A stretch of 64,000 nucleotides of DNA from Pseudahrensia aquimaris (GTDB lineage: Bacteria; Pseudomonadota; Alphaproteobacteria; Rhizobiales; Rhizobiaceae). The translations under genes were made by a program, and so were the position numbers. Shown one piece after another: positions 36,401 to 42,248 of the stretch; positions within the stretch are counted from its first letter, which is position 1; each line of letters starts with the position of its first letter. The notes under the pieces are model-generated. The model was not told the DNA's origin. It did no database searches and saw only the letters and a program-made list of their open reading frames with translations. The stretch lies in contig NZ_JBHTJV010000002.1 of the NCBI RefSeq assembly GCF_042676045.1, positions 124,001 to 188,000 of the forward strand, read 5' to 3'.

Positions 36401-37153
36401 CTGCGTGCCAACTACACTGTGCACCAAAATCCCGATGGCTCTGTGACTGTGATTGATAATGTCGGAACGCAGGGCACCGACACGCTGACTGAAATCGAAT
36501 TCCTTCAATTCAACGACGGTCTGATCGATATAACCTCAGCAATCACTGCGGTTTCGCCCATCGTGATTGATCTCTCTGGCGATGGTGAAATCAATGTGAC
36601 GGGCGAGACGACAGCGCAGGATAAGAGCGGCGTTTCGCAGATTGGCGAGATCGTTCAGTTTGATATGGATGGCGACGGGCTGTCGGAAACCATTGAATGG
36701 CTAGACGGTACGGGTGATGGCTTGCTTGTCGACAATGCCGATGGCCGCGCGGCGCAGGACATGAACGGCACGCGCCTGTTTGGCGACCAAGGCGGAGAGT
36801 TCGAACACGGGTTCGAGCAGTTGGCCGTCTGGGACGCGAATGGCGACAGTGTGATTTCGGGCGATGAACGCGATGGCCTGAACCTTTGGGTCGATGACGG
36901 AGACGCCAAGGTTCAGGATGGTGAATTGTTCACGCTGGACGAAATGGGTGTGTCCGAGATTGAGCTTGATCTGAAGGAAAACGCTCAAGATGAAGAGGGG
37001 CGCAATCTGTTCCAATCCAGCGCGATCATGGCCGATGGCACAAAGGCTTTGGCTGAGGATGTCTGGTTCGCGCGGGTCGATTTGCAGGACGATGATGAGA
37101 TCGTCGGGCCGCAAGTCAGTGAACAAACGCCGCTTGAAGAATTGATGAGCTAG
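21413..37153 (+). CDS. Giant type I-secreted RTX/cadherin-repeat adhesin (5246 aa)
   Basis: Cargo of the adjacent secretion system and probably a surface adhesin or biofilm matrix protein. It has no Sec signal. Domain order: N-terminal module 1-448, including a putative-Ig (He-PIG-like) stretch around IQITGLPPGLNYD and an acidic linker (EVEDEEEEEIEG); 25 tandem cadherin/CshA-like repeats, 449-3111; three LamG-like plus cadherin-like pairs, 3112-4124; first RTX block, 4125-4181; propeller-like region, 4210-4663; second RTX block, 4664-5049; EF-hand-like C-terminus, 5050-5246. I found one cysteine, Cys55. The very acidic, Asp-rich composition fits folding on extracellular calcium after export. 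No TAAG-type LapG cleavage motif was recognised in the N-terminus, so surface retention may differ from LapA. It ends sharing CTAG with the convergent transglycosylase gene. Confidence 0.93.
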   Translation: MGYSSGKIPSLAREEFEGGYAYSVPGHSAEYGWKMTPNYSALLWTDMAYEILDDCRAISFADIMVMQDEDGETTTFQRETGSFVLDLSSPTEGLAMPEPEADDDGNSSVSSITAERDDATIINVHDLYTNPVADELAVSKAWAAKGEVSVLPGGKIAYFPPDDGGGIDEVTFILHDGHWNTEVMKVRIEDRQPVAEIGSQLVPNQMDDLGSEVNFDIGSFLTDHLIGDMATIQITGLPPGLNYDTARMRIEGTIAEDVITGQAYRVSVIIHTADRQMMMTSFEWMVRDARAVDQGPVLAPIAPAQSVTDDAAAASVLFTVAAATTLASRAFSLDRLADQPLSGASAAQPNFQLGRASSMLANAQGEGALSGSGGDDDLLGNLIAPSDPLSEVEDEEEEEIEGTTLPIGPTPSRDSDILEVPPATPVALDSPKPTEDTSTGGSGSTGQSNSAPFAGTPSQVVTLEETAVSDINVLVAAFDPDGDPLAVLSASAQNGQVAVNSDGTLDYTPDNLFNGFDTISYEIADSRGNTAQGNLSIEVVPVNDAPVLQAQPQRTVAEDSAIVFNVLTLASDEDGDPLSVTQASSDIGVVTINGSDNTLLFTPPADYFGTATITFTVADGNGGSVVSVAAVEVTPVNDQPVQTADVARVDEDSSVVIDVLANDSDIDNALDPATLQIVGTAAAGDTLIVAGQGEWSVDLVTGTIRFTPVVAFAGTPDPIFYTVADVDGLAGEPVSVSVTVDEINDRPVGVDDAASVLEDGSVVISVLDNDSDIDGSLDPATLQIVGTAVAGDSLVVVGEGVWDLSLVDGTIMFTPEPDFAGVVTPIAYTIADDDGALTDPIAVTVSLIGVNDAPLAADDTALVGEDGSVTIAVLGNDSDIDNSLLGSSLQIVGTAAAGDVLTVAGQGVWSISSGSIVFVPEPDFAGLVDPISYIVRDSAGAASNLASVTVTIIPENDAPVGTADTAVVGEDRAVAINVLLNDVDIDSPLNPASLQIVGTAAAGDSLTVAGEGIWTVDTGAGSLIFTPDANYDGTVTPINYVISDIEGLSSAPTAVTVTITPENDTPTGIGDDATVNEDGSVSIQVLDNDIDIDGTLVASTIQIEGTANPGDSLVVTGQGVWDINTTTGSIIFTPEANYAGSVSNIRYTVLDDGGAATNSTLVSVTIVSINDVPVAVSNTDTVFEDGSVTINVLDNDSDVDGVLIASTVQIVGTAAAGDSLSVPGEGVWSINAGGSITFTPAPNFVGIVTPIEYTVSDDEGAVSLPAQVSVTIQEVNDAPSAVDDANTVVEDGSVAINVLINDSDSDGILVPGSIQITGTANPGDTLVVAGEGEWMVDGATGQIVFTPEANYTGLVSDITYTVQDEDGAVSNPATVSVVIVADNDAPIAADDSESGTEDVALVFDVLANDIDLDGTLNPASVQIVGTINPGDSFAVAGEGVWSIDAATGAITFTPEAHFNGAISPVSYTVRDNLGTLSNPAQLSGALLAVNDAPDAGTIAVATTDEDTVSLPIDVLLAASDVDGDAIIVNGAIALNGQVIVDGNGDLVYTPDTNYFGADTISYSLDDGNGGTTTASVDIVVVSVNDAPTTSAPTLQNTGEDTTLANIDVLAFANDIEGDALTVTAASSPNGTVTINGDNTLTYTPDADYSGVDQISYTVSDGNGGTVSGEQFVVVAAINDAPEAVADVQSGDEDTVVVVQVLDNDSDIDSALDPASIQIVGTAVAGDPLTVAGEGVWSVDGVNGTISFTPEANYNGPVAPIEYVVADIEGLVSTGAQVNVSLNAVNDTPVAANDVASVAEDSSVVIDVLANDSDVEGTLDPASVRITGTSAAGDPLVVSGEGVWTVDTSNGRITFTPEANYAGVVTPIQYTVRDGDGALSNSATVSVTIGAGNDAPTAGDIALTGDEDTSTVFDIAAATDDLDGTIDLGSIQIVGTPAAGVSLPVAGEGVWSIDGVAGTITFTPQADYDGAVAPIQYTVRDDLGAISNVATLTATITPVNDAPTATANSGTVLEDGNVTIVVLADDVDIDGTVDPATVQIVGTANPGDPFTETGVGTWAILPDGSITFTPAANYAGPVAPIQYTVRDNAGAVSNPATVSVTIAEVNDAPVGASFVRSLAEDTTLSFDVVSAATDVDGTVLATTIQFVGTSNPGEPLTVAGEGTWSIDQGAGSITFTPLANFNGGVTPVQYTISDNDGLASSPESIVLTVTPVNDAPVSAADAVSTPEDTTITISVLANDGDVDSALDPATIRIAGTPSNGAPLTVMGEGVWSVDTVAGTITFTPELNFNGVATSIQYTVRDVEGLVSNASFVSVTVSDTNDAPVAQDYVTSRDEDNSITYDVVAAAVDSDGSVDPATVQIVGTANAGEPLTVAGEGVWTVDLVAGEITFTPEADYNGPVTSIDYIVRDDRGEASLPATISHTIVAVNDAPVAVDDGGVLDEDTLVSINVLGDDTDVDSAIDPDSVQIVGAPFPGKSLTVAGEGIWGVTAGNGRITFLPESNFSGVVTPIQYTVQDVEGAVSNVASISLTVTEVNDAPVVQDASSSTAEDGDVDFLVGLAATDVDGTVDLASVQLGGTVNAGDPLIVAGEGTWSVDTVLGIIRFTPEPDYEGTVTSQTYTIRDDDGEISNVGQLDVVINPVNDSPTTTNAFISAIAEDTAAPAGETVASLFGGSFSDVDTGASLAGIVVTSNDAPPSQGVWQYSTDGAANWFDIGTVGVNGLVLADTALVRFLPALNFNGGPIAVSIRALDNSYAGAFTNGATRELLDTSSPGGTSPISAALVGITTNVTPVNDAPVTFDINYTANEDSPATFAMASYTADVDGSVDFSTLQLVGTAAPGASLVQSGVGIWTVDTLAGSITFTPDLNYDGAVPPVQYVVRDNDGALSDPATITFNITPVDDSPTANVDTAFVDEDLFVVIDVLSNDNDPEGALDPATVQIVGTTNPGDSLTVVGEGVWSVNSTTGAITFTPELNFDGAVNAIAYSVQDLAGNVSNFAAVGVTINPINDAPVAINDSVVVLEDSTGAGRNVAFNDFDVDGTLDFSTVQIVGTAAPGTSLVIAGEGEWYFSGTSAILFRPEPDYDGPVTPIQYTVRDNDGALSNAATFSATITAQPDAPSDLDLRGFNYTEINNDGNNGSYFLADNGGAAFGGLTQFTFETRFTIEDVSGVFVLPLLSYFAGAPSDEISLFIRNANSNPHISIEVGTGDAVTNIDASPLLDGSTHSAALTWDSVGGAWALYFDGALAGSGTGLNPGHTIVGGGELVFGLEQDAANGGFDSSQVFKGSFEDIRVWDTIRTPTEIAATTGIYIAPTTPGLRENWVFGDALETGFVRNDVTGNALTLQQTTGGSFTASTPKEGLVIPETATAGDVVGTLRTTDVDTGDTFSYAITNDPSGFFEVVDTGSFWQLQVASGAVFDHETVGEYPVEITVTDSDLLTRTETFTVRIGDENEAPTGVIIVGNEGVAINTDGGNAAYFIADDGGALMGGLTQFTAETQFSVSDVTGKNDVPLFSYHTGEAGDEFQLAIVYPDPAMDPDPVATPNSAVIYFEINNQQIFTNWDATSLLDGGQHTVSFTWTNSNGGWEIFADGVSVASGTGHQTGAVLSGGGELVFGNEQASLGGGFQANQAFSGTLYDIRLFNEVRTAGEISAGANTIVSSLTPGLISNWRFDGNSTTISSSVGTNNLTLETATGGSFVAGLPEKNIGLAEDSTAGTVVATLETNDPDTDDTFTYTLTGGGGGLFEIVGNEVRVASGATFDEDVTQTYTLNIEAEDRGGLTTSRTLDIDILDVANNLAPTAIIAEGESATLINESGSFNWYLPDDANAILGGNNELTAEIRFAVSDTSGLTSIPLMNYVTGSANDGFDLRITDDAGVPRLRFAINDSFRTVNWDASPLIDGSAHTVSFVWDNSGGLWAMYVDGIKVGDGTGVSSGETIYTGGQLAFGVDQDLPGGGFEATQVFKGSLHDARIFNQALLQTEIAANVNVDLPASTTGLVADWRFGAGGTNDIVDVVSGNNLNHFGSGNLPIGVLGVNENALVGSVVADLATVDANFSDTHTYTIISDPSGNFDISGDQLIVATGATIDAADANYSVTIRSTDSGGLSTTRTLTINPQADSAWGQPVSAAQIVGTPAADPLNGTDEGEYIYGQGADDTINGGGGDDVINGQDGADTIDGGAGNDIIFGDRPGPISDTVSTTQTVLNTTSLNDQGSPVTLALADGNYAALWTNDGVNGNGGGLKLRVFEGDGTPVTSEIDEILANVEGDNNRDMPPYSLTLLKDGSILTVYNSNQGDDRDGDKNAVIGMIHEPDGTKVSEFIINETTQGEQSGAAVVALDDGRAFATWYDKGDSGGSDAYVYGRMINPDGTFTASEIRIGVSGVYGDNGLDSYPLTATLLDDGKVLVSWVTHDGLNVDGDKSAVVASLFDPLNNIAGQEIVVNSTTADEQSAPVVIALENGGAFIAYFSKAKGNGDAAMEMKGRFINEFGNPIGSELSLGTSIVEGDDSYDLPPVQMVRGADGKILVTWLEDEFDGSDIDAVLVDPITQTAGTAFEVNNASVSSLSPAVTVALPDGRYFVAWYREGDQDNDPLMVVNGRFLTATGAKDGSQFQIGTAAVEGNDNLDVPPLTAIVDADGDVIVSWLSDDSANISGGSNGSELVSVRVQTQKNGGADVIDGGDGDDAIFGGVGDDVITGGAGADAIDGGSGYDTLDFSQATAGVRVLLEASDAGGLEGAQANSTAGGKTGDAAGDSYTSIENVIGSDFDDGIYGTIGGTNASLGAGNDVFDNNVNGTASDVVDGGSGNDTIYTGRGDDTLIGGSGDDLLNGEFGNDTLSGGDDNDTLIGGGGADVIDGGDGFDTVSFAGATGGVDALFDATDAFGIDDGAGGNVYANTGPGGQTGDSAGDSYSSIEAVTGSNFNDRIFGADSGMTADLGGGNDIFDNNSANAAVDTINGGSGSDLIFTAGGNDIIDGGDGNDTLWGEDGDDTLIGGLGSDIAGYDGLRANYTVHQNPDGSVTVIDNVGTQGTDTLTEIEFLQFNDGLIDITSAITAVSPIVIDLSGDGEINVTGETTAQDKSGVSQIGEIVQFDMDGDGLSETIEWLDGTGDGLLVDNADGRAAQDMNGTRLFGDQGGEFEHGFEQLAVWDANGDSVISGDERDGLNLWVDDGDAKVQDGELFTLDEMGVSEIELDLKENAQDEEGRNLFQSSAIMADGTKALAEDVWFARVDLQDDDEIVGPQVSEQTPLEELMS
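22757..30745 (+). repeat. 25 tandem cadherin/CshA-like protein repeats inside the giant gene
   Basis: Units begin with NDAP or a close variant. Two classes exist. Class A units (94 residues; units 1, 2, 11, 12) follow the VCBS/cadherin pattern with DGDPL and YTPD...GxDxIxY. Class B units (about 105-107 residues; 3-10, 13-21, 23-25) share EDxSVxIxVLxNDxDxDG, QIVGT-x4-GDxL, VAGEGVW, ITFTPEANY and IxYTVxDxxG. The GEGVW...FTP part recalls CshA fibril repeats. Unit 22 (residues 2640-2790, 151 residues) is divergent. Order: A2-B8-A2-B9-X-B3. At DNA level the copies differ by many synonymous changes, so the array looks old rather than recently expanded. Confidence 0.9.
30746..33784 (+). repeat. Three LamG-like plus cadherin-like double units
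   Basis: Residues 3112-4124 of the giant protein hold three homologous units starting near 3112, 3455 and 3797. Each has a concanavalin/LamG-like domain with a recurring pattern: GGLTQFTxETxF, a strand ending in DASPLLDGxxHT, then W-x4-GGxWxxYxDG, followed by GGELVFGxEQ, FxGxLxDIRxFN and TxGLxxxWxF. A cadherin-like domain with TDVDTGDTFSY and GAxFD follows. LamG-like folds bind glycans or proteins, so this part may be the ligand-binding section of the adhesin. Fold assignment is by pattern only. Confidence 0.75.
33785..33958 (+). repeat. First RTX calcium-binding block
   Basis: Residues 4125-4182 of the giant protein contain consecutive glycine- and aspartate-rich nonapeptides (GQGADDTIN, GGGGDDVIN, GQDGADTID, GGAGNDIIF), the hemolysin-type calcium-binding repeat that forms a parallel beta-roll. 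The block stops after GDRPG, where a linker leads into the propeller-like region; RTX repeats resume at 35402. Confidence 0.92.
34040..35401 (+). repeat. Eight-unit beta-propeller-like region between RTX blocks
   Basis: Residues 4210-4663 form eight units of about 57 residues in four alternating pairs. Odd units read V-x-x-ALxDGxxFxxWY, then GRxxxxxG and VEGDDxxDxPP. Even units read L-x-x-LxDGxxLVSW, then GDxxAVV, a DP or EPDG turn, and a VNxTT-x-EQSxP end. The alternation is visible in all four pairs. Eight four-stranded units of this kind suggest an eight-bladed propeller, but the fold is my inference. The region splits what would otherwise be one RTX domain. Confidence 0.7.
35402..36559 (+). 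repeat. Second RTX block
   Basis: Residues 4664-5049 carry several runs of GGxGxDxUx nonapeptides, for example GGDGDDAIF, GGSGDDLLN and GEDGDDTLI. They are separated by two homologous non-RTX stretches that each contain GGxTGDxAGDSYxSIExVxGSxFxD, the spacer type seen in serralysin-like and other RTX proteins. The block ends in the common closing element LTEIEFLQFNDGLIDI. Calcium-driven folding outside the cell is established for this repeat family. Confidence 0.92.
36560..37150 (+). other. EF-hand-like C-terminal module of the giant protein
   Basis: Residues 5050-5246 start IVIDLSGDGEI and contain successive calcium-loop-like stretches: DMDGDGLSE, DGTGDGLLVD, DANGDSVISGDE and DDGDAKVQDGE, then ELFTLDEMGVSEIELDL. 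This module is common at the end of large RTX proteins. The last about 25 residues, ending in PLEELMS, are acidic with scattered hydrophobics and are where the uncleaved type I secretion signal is expected. Confidence 0.8.
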
Positions 37154-37990
37154 CGGCGCTTGTTTTTAAGCACGATGCAGGAACCGCCTGCACCTCTTAT
37201 CTTTTTGCACAATGCATTTGCCTTCGTGCGGTTGGATGCGCCAAGGCGCACCGCATAGCGCGAACGCATGCCCCGCGGTGTGCGTATTCGATGTATGTTT
37301 GGTTCAGAAGCATCCAACACCAAACCCAGTTTTGCGCGCACCCGCAGCCACGAATTGATGGCGCGGCTTTGCGAAAAGTTTCCAGCCACTTGCACACCCC
37401 ACGGTTGATACGCTGCGGTAAGCAGGCCGAGCTTGGCGCGGGTTCGGCGGATTGGAAGGCCACGGCAAGCTTCGTTAAATGAGCGCCCTTTGGCGAGCTT
37501 GGGAATGGTTGCTTTTGCCTTGCTGTCCTTAAAGCGGTCTATCCGCAGGCCGAAGATCGAAACGATATAATTTTGCGTCTCAAACGGCATGAACGAGTTG
37601 CCCTCAATCCAGCGGCGCACACGGTCTGGCCCTGCATTGTAGGCGGCGGCGGCCATGACCCAATTACCGAAACGGTTTTTATGGTCACGCAGAAGTGCCG
37701 CTGATGCAGGCAGGGCTTGTTCGGGGTCGTAAGGATTTGCGAGGCCACGCTCTTGCGCCGTGCCGGGCATAAATTGAGCGATGCCCTGCGCACCGACGGG
37801 GCTTAGCGCGTTGACGTCAAAACGGCTCTCCGTCCAGATCAAACGAGCGAAGAAGTCTTTCGGCACGTCGTGAGCGGCCGCCGCATTTTCGATGGTTTTG
37901 CAGACACGATCGGCTGTCCATTTGGCCTTTGTGTCTTCGCTCGCTTGGGCTGTCGAAACTAGGCACAGAAGGCCCAGAGCAACGGCAATG

Positions 37991-38004
<14 letters not shown>
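37150..38004 (-). CDS. Lytic transglycosylase with C-terminal SPOR-like region
   Basis: Periplasmic peptidoglycan lyase of the SLT/Slt70 family, 284 residues from the ATG at 38004. That start begins a signal peptide (MLRNSIAVALGLLCLVSTAQA) and overlaps the ispG end by 14 bases; a 23-codon longer form is possible. The catalytic Glu lies in LIWTESRFDVNALSP, followed by GAQGIAQFMPGTA and AAAYNAGPDRVRRW. The C-terminal part (PWGVQVAGNFSQSRAINSW through the conserved Cys pair) resembles a SPOR domain that binds denuded glycan. Its stop shares the CTAG palindrome with the giant adhesin gene. It could help make room for the secretion apparatus, but ispG coupling points to housekeeping. Confidence 0.9.
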
Positions 38005-39319
<1,315 letters not shown>

Positions 39320-39365
39320 GTGTCCAGTCTTTTAGACAGCCTAGCAAGGCGTGGCTTACCTGTCA

Positions 39366-40271
39366 TCAATTGTTGCGATTTGCGATGAAACCAGCGGTTT
39401 CGCGAAGTATCTCACCTTTACTGCCGAACGGTTCCAGCAGGCTTTGAGCTTCTGCCACTTGTTGCGCCAGCATGGCGCGGACCGCATCAATCCCGTGGAT
39501 GCCGATCAGCGTTCCCTTGCCGCGGTCAGCGTCTTTGCCGGTAGCCTTGCCCATGGTTTGTGTGTCTGCTGTGACGTCCAGCAAATCATCTGCCAGTTGG
39601 AAGGCCGAACCTATCACTTCACCATAACGGCGCAGGCGTTGGCGGTCTTGCGCTGTTGCTTTTCCCAGCACGGCCCCCGCTTCGCAGGCATAACGGATGA
39701 GCGCGCCGGTTTTCATGGCTTGTAATTGCCGGATATCGGCTTCGTTTGGCGTTTCGCTTTCTGCCGCTATATCGAGCATCTGCCCGCCGATCATGCCGCC
39801 GAGGCCAGAGGCTTTGGCCAGCAGAGAAAGAAGATCACGGGCGGTTTGATGATCGTCGATATGCGTGTCGCCCGCAACCATGTCGAAGGCTAGAGTGAGC
39901 AGTGCATCCCCCGCAAGAATGGCGGTGGCGTCATCGTAGGCAATGTGGACGGTTGGCTCGCCACGGCGCAGATCATCGTCGTCCATTGCCGGCAGATCGT
40001 CGTGAACCAGCGAATAGCAGTGCAGGCATTCCAAAGCGCAGGCGGTTGCCATTGCTTGCTTTTCGGGCACGTTGAAGAGAGCTGCGGATTGCAAAACCAG
40101 AAAGGGCCGCACACGCTTGCCGCCGTTCAGCACACCGTGGCGCATAGCTGCCATAAGGCGGGGCGGGCGTACGGTTTCGCCAGCCTGTGATTGGTCGGTC
40201 AGTACGTTCTGCAGATGGGCTTCCACAGCTGTCGCGCAGCGCTTGAGTTCGGTCTCGAATGTGGATTTCAT
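39366..40271 (-). CDS. ispA: Short-chain polyprenyl diphosphate synthase (farnesyl type)
   Basis: Trans-prenyltransferase of 301 residues, most like IspA, condensing IPP with DMAPP/GPP to farnesyl diphosphate. The first Asp-rich motif is in LVHDDLPAMDDDDLRRG and the second in FQLADDLLDVTAD. The GGKRVRPFLVL segment for IPP binding is intact. The ATG at 40271 gives the family N-terminus; the frame continues 132 codons upstream across the divergent mtgA gene, and that part is rejected. It lies upstream of ispG on the same strand. Confidence 0.94.
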   Translation of the reverse strand: MKSTFETELKRCATAVEAHLQNVLTDQSQAGETVRPPRLMAAMRHGVLNGGKRVRPFLVLQSAALFNVPEKQAMATACALECLHCYSLVHDDLPAMDDDDLRRGEPTVHIAYDDATAILAGDALLTLAFDMVAGDTHIDDHQTARDLLSLLAKASGLGGMIGGQMLDIAAESETPNEADIRQLQAMKTGALIRYACEAGAVLGKATAQDRQRLRRYGEVIGSAFQLADDLLDVTADTQTMGKATGKDADRGKGTLIGIHGIDAVRAMLAQQVAEAQSLLEPFGSKGEILRETAGFIANRNN

Positions 40272-40422
40272 CGGGTCTGTCGATCCATCGATTTTGCTGC
40301 CCCTGAAATGGCCTGCCGGGACAGATGCGTCAACCAATCGGCGCGATATGTAGCTTGCGTCATTGCCCCGTTTGAGCGTGCTGGCTATGACACTTGTCAA
40401 ATAGATAAGGAATGATGGCGGC

Positions 40423-41265
40423 GTGGCGAAAGCTCCTGCGAAAAAGAGCCAAGCAAAGCGAAGCGCCAAGGGCGCGAAATCGCCCAAGCCGAAGGCTAAA
40501 GCCAAAAAGGCGCCGCCGCCCGTATCGGTTTTGCCCGGTGACAACAAGCGTGCGGTCAAATTGTTGCGCCGCCCGTCTGGCGTTCGTGGGTGGCTATGGT
40601 GGGCGATCAAGCGGTTGGCGATTGTTGCGGCCATTCTCATCGCCATTCCTGTGTTTCTGACGCTCATCTACAAGCCCACTGGAGTGCGGCCGGTGTCCAC
40701 TCTCATGTTGGCGGAGCGGGTGTCAGGTGAGCCCGTGCGGCGCGACTGGGTTGCATTCGAAGACATTTCACCCGTCCTTTGGCAATCGGTGATGATGTCG
40801 GAGGATGGCCAGTTTTGCGCCCACGATGGGGTGGATTGGGCGCAGGTTAATCTGGTTCTTGATGATGTGCTGGAGGGCGAAAAGGTGCGTGGGGCCAGCA
40901 CGATTTCCATGCAGACGGTGAAAAACCTCTATTTGTGGTCCAGCCGTTCCTACATTCGCAAAGTGCTGGAAGTGCCGTTGGCGATGATGGTTGATTTCGT
41001 TTGGGGCAAGAAACGGGTGATGGAAGTCTACCTCAACATTGCGGAGTGGGGGCCGGGGATCTACGGCATCGAAGCGGCGGCGCAACATCATTTCAGCCGC
41101 AGCGCCAAACGGCTTTCGCGTCGTCAGGCAGCTCTGCTGGCCGTCACATTGCCCAATCCAAAACTGCGCAATCCGCGAAAGCCAAGCAGGGGCATGAACC
41201 GGCTTGCGAGGCTGGTGGAACGTCGCGCACGGGCTTCTGGCGCTTATATTGGCTGCTTGCGGTGA
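40423..41265 (+). CDS. mtgA: Monofunctional biosynthetic peptidoglycan transglycosylase
   Basis: Family GT51 glycosyltransferase polymerising lipid II into glycan strands, 280 residues, anchored in the inner membrane. A Lys/Ala-rich cytoplasmic tail (residues 1-60) precedes one transmembrane helix at about 61-84 (LAIVAAILIAIPVFLTLIY). The catalytic Glu is in SEDGQFCAHDGVD; GASTISMQTVKNLYLW and EVYLNIAEWGPGIYGIEAAA are the other GT51 motifs. No transpeptidase domain follows. The start is GTG at 40423 with AAGGA just upstream. It is divergent from ispA. Confidence 0.95.
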   Translation: MAKAPAKKSQAKRSAKGAKSPKPKAKAKKAPPPVSVLPGDNKRAVKLLRRPSGVRGWLWWAIKRLAIVAAILIAIPVFLTLIYKPTGVRPVSTLMLAERVSGEPVRRDWVAFEDISPVLWQSVMMSEDGQFCAHDGVDWAQVNLVLDDVLEGEKVRGASTISMQTVKNLYLWSSRSYIRKVLEVPLAMMVDFVWGKKRVMEVYLNIAEWGPGIYGIEAAAQHHFSRSAKRLSRRQAALLAVTLPNPKLRNPRKPSRGMNRLARLVERRARASGAYIGCLR

Positions 41266-41303
41266 CGGGTGCGGCACACTGCTCATCAAACGAGTCAAAA
41301 AGC

Positions 41304-41332
41304 CTTGCGTTCTTTCGCATTTGGGGTATATC
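41304..41332 (+). promoter_or_regulatory. Candidate rpmF promoter
   Basis: In the 187-base gap before rpmF, CTTGCG at 41304-41309 and TATATC at 41327-41332 are 17 bases apart, close to the alphaproteobacterial CTTGAC-N17-CTATAT pattern. The distance to the start codon implies a leader of about 115 bases. Nothing else in the gap was recognised. Confidence 0.4.
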
Positions 41333-41452
41333 ACCAGCGAAATCCTTACAGGATCGATGGCTTGCCTGCCGGTTTGATGAAAATCGGCGTTGCGCTTCTT
41401 GCGTGATGGTTGAAGGCGGCACGAACCAAGACGCATTTGACGGAGCAAGACA

Positions 41453-41638
41453 ATGGCTGTCCCCAAAAGTAAAATCACACGCATGAAGCGCGGCCACCGC
41501 CGTTCGACCGATGCGCTGAAAAACCCGACCTATGTCGAAGACAAAAATTCTGGCGAACTGCGCCGTCCGCATCACATCGACCTGAAAACAGGCATGTATC
41601 GTGGACGCCAGATTCTGGAGCCGAAAGATTCCGTGTAA
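41453..41638 (+). CDS. rpmF: 50S ribosomal protein L32
   Basis: Ribosomal protein bL32, 61 residues. The N-terminus MAVPKSKITRMKRGHRRS is the family signature, and the C-terminus carries the alphaproteobacterial HHIDLKTGMYRGRQIL. The zinc-binding cysteines of some L32 forms are absent, as is usual in this class. GGAG precedes the ATG. In many alphaproteobacteria rpmF lies next to mtgA, as here. A strong terminator follows 26 bases after the stop. Confidence 0.97.
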   Translation: MAVPKSKITRMKRGHRRSTDALKNPTYVEDKNSGELRRPHHIDLKTGMYRGRQILEPKDSV

Positions 41639-41664
41639 ACGCGAGCTGTACGATATACATTTCG

Positions 41665-41698
41665 AAAGGGCCGGTTCTCACGAACCGGCCCTTTTCGT
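41665..41698 (+). terminator. Rho-independent terminator of rpmF
   Basis: A perfect 13-bp stem (41665-41677 with 41682-41694, core GGGCCGGTTC) closes a TCAC tetraloop and runs into TTTTCGTTT. It ends the mtgA-rpmF direction before the next gene starts at 41764. Confidence 0.93.
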
Positions 41699-41763
41699 TT
41701 GATATGCCGCGATTGCTTTGCCATGGTTCGGGCCGAACCAGCCCCAGATCAAGCGAACGTATC

Positions 41764-42180
41764 ATGATTTCCACCTTCCCCCTGATGGCCATTCCGCTGA
41801 TCGTCTACAATGTGCTGGTGTTCGGGGTCGGTGTGGAAGGCATTCCCGGATGGCGCGCCGAGGTCTTTTCCATTCAAATGGTGTCGGGCGTGATCTGGTC
41901 GATGACGATGAGCGATTTGATGATCGTTATCGGCTTGTTCTTTTTGTTTCTTGAAATCCTAAAGGCCACCCGAATCGGGCGGCTGTCGATCATTGACCAT
42001 CTGCTGTCCACGGTCGTCTTGATCCTTTACATCGTTCTCTTCCTGCTGGTGCCGAGTGCAGCTAGTTCCACGTTCTTCATTTTGACCCTGATGGCTTTGG
42101 TGGATGTGATGGCCGGGTTCTCTGTCTCCATCCGTTCGGCCACGCGCGACGTTAGCCTTGGAGATGGCAGCGGATTGTAA
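41764..42180 (+). CDS. Small four-helix membrane protein of unknown function
   Basis: I do not recognise the family with certainty. It is 138 residues from the ATG at 41764; a 20-codon upstream extension overlaps the terminator zone and is disfavoured. Four hydrophobic segments are visible: ISTFPLMAIPLIVYNVLVF, MTMSDLMIVIGLFFLFLEIL, LLSTVVLILYIVLFLLV and FFILTLMALVDVMAGFSV. It has short loops and no catalytic motif, so it is an inner-membrane protein. It lies between rpmF and an acyl-CoA ligase with gaps on both sides, so the neighbours do not suggest a role. Confidence 0.75.
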   Translation: MISTFPLMAIPLIVYNVLVFGVGVEGIPGWRAEVFSIQMVSGVIWSMTMSDLMIVIGLFFLFLEILKATRIGRLSIIDHLLSTVVLILYIVLFLLVPSAASSTFFILTLMALVDVMAGFSVSIRSATRDVSLGDGSGL

Positions 42181-42248
42181 AACCTCTTGGAGTGCGGCTG
42201 GGGACTGGCTATTGAAAGGCTCCTGATCGAATTTCTGGAGTGCCGATA

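Noticed and set aside
40272..40667. N-terminal extension of ispA
   Set aside because: It runs across the divergent mtgA gene, and the family N-terminus begins at 40271.
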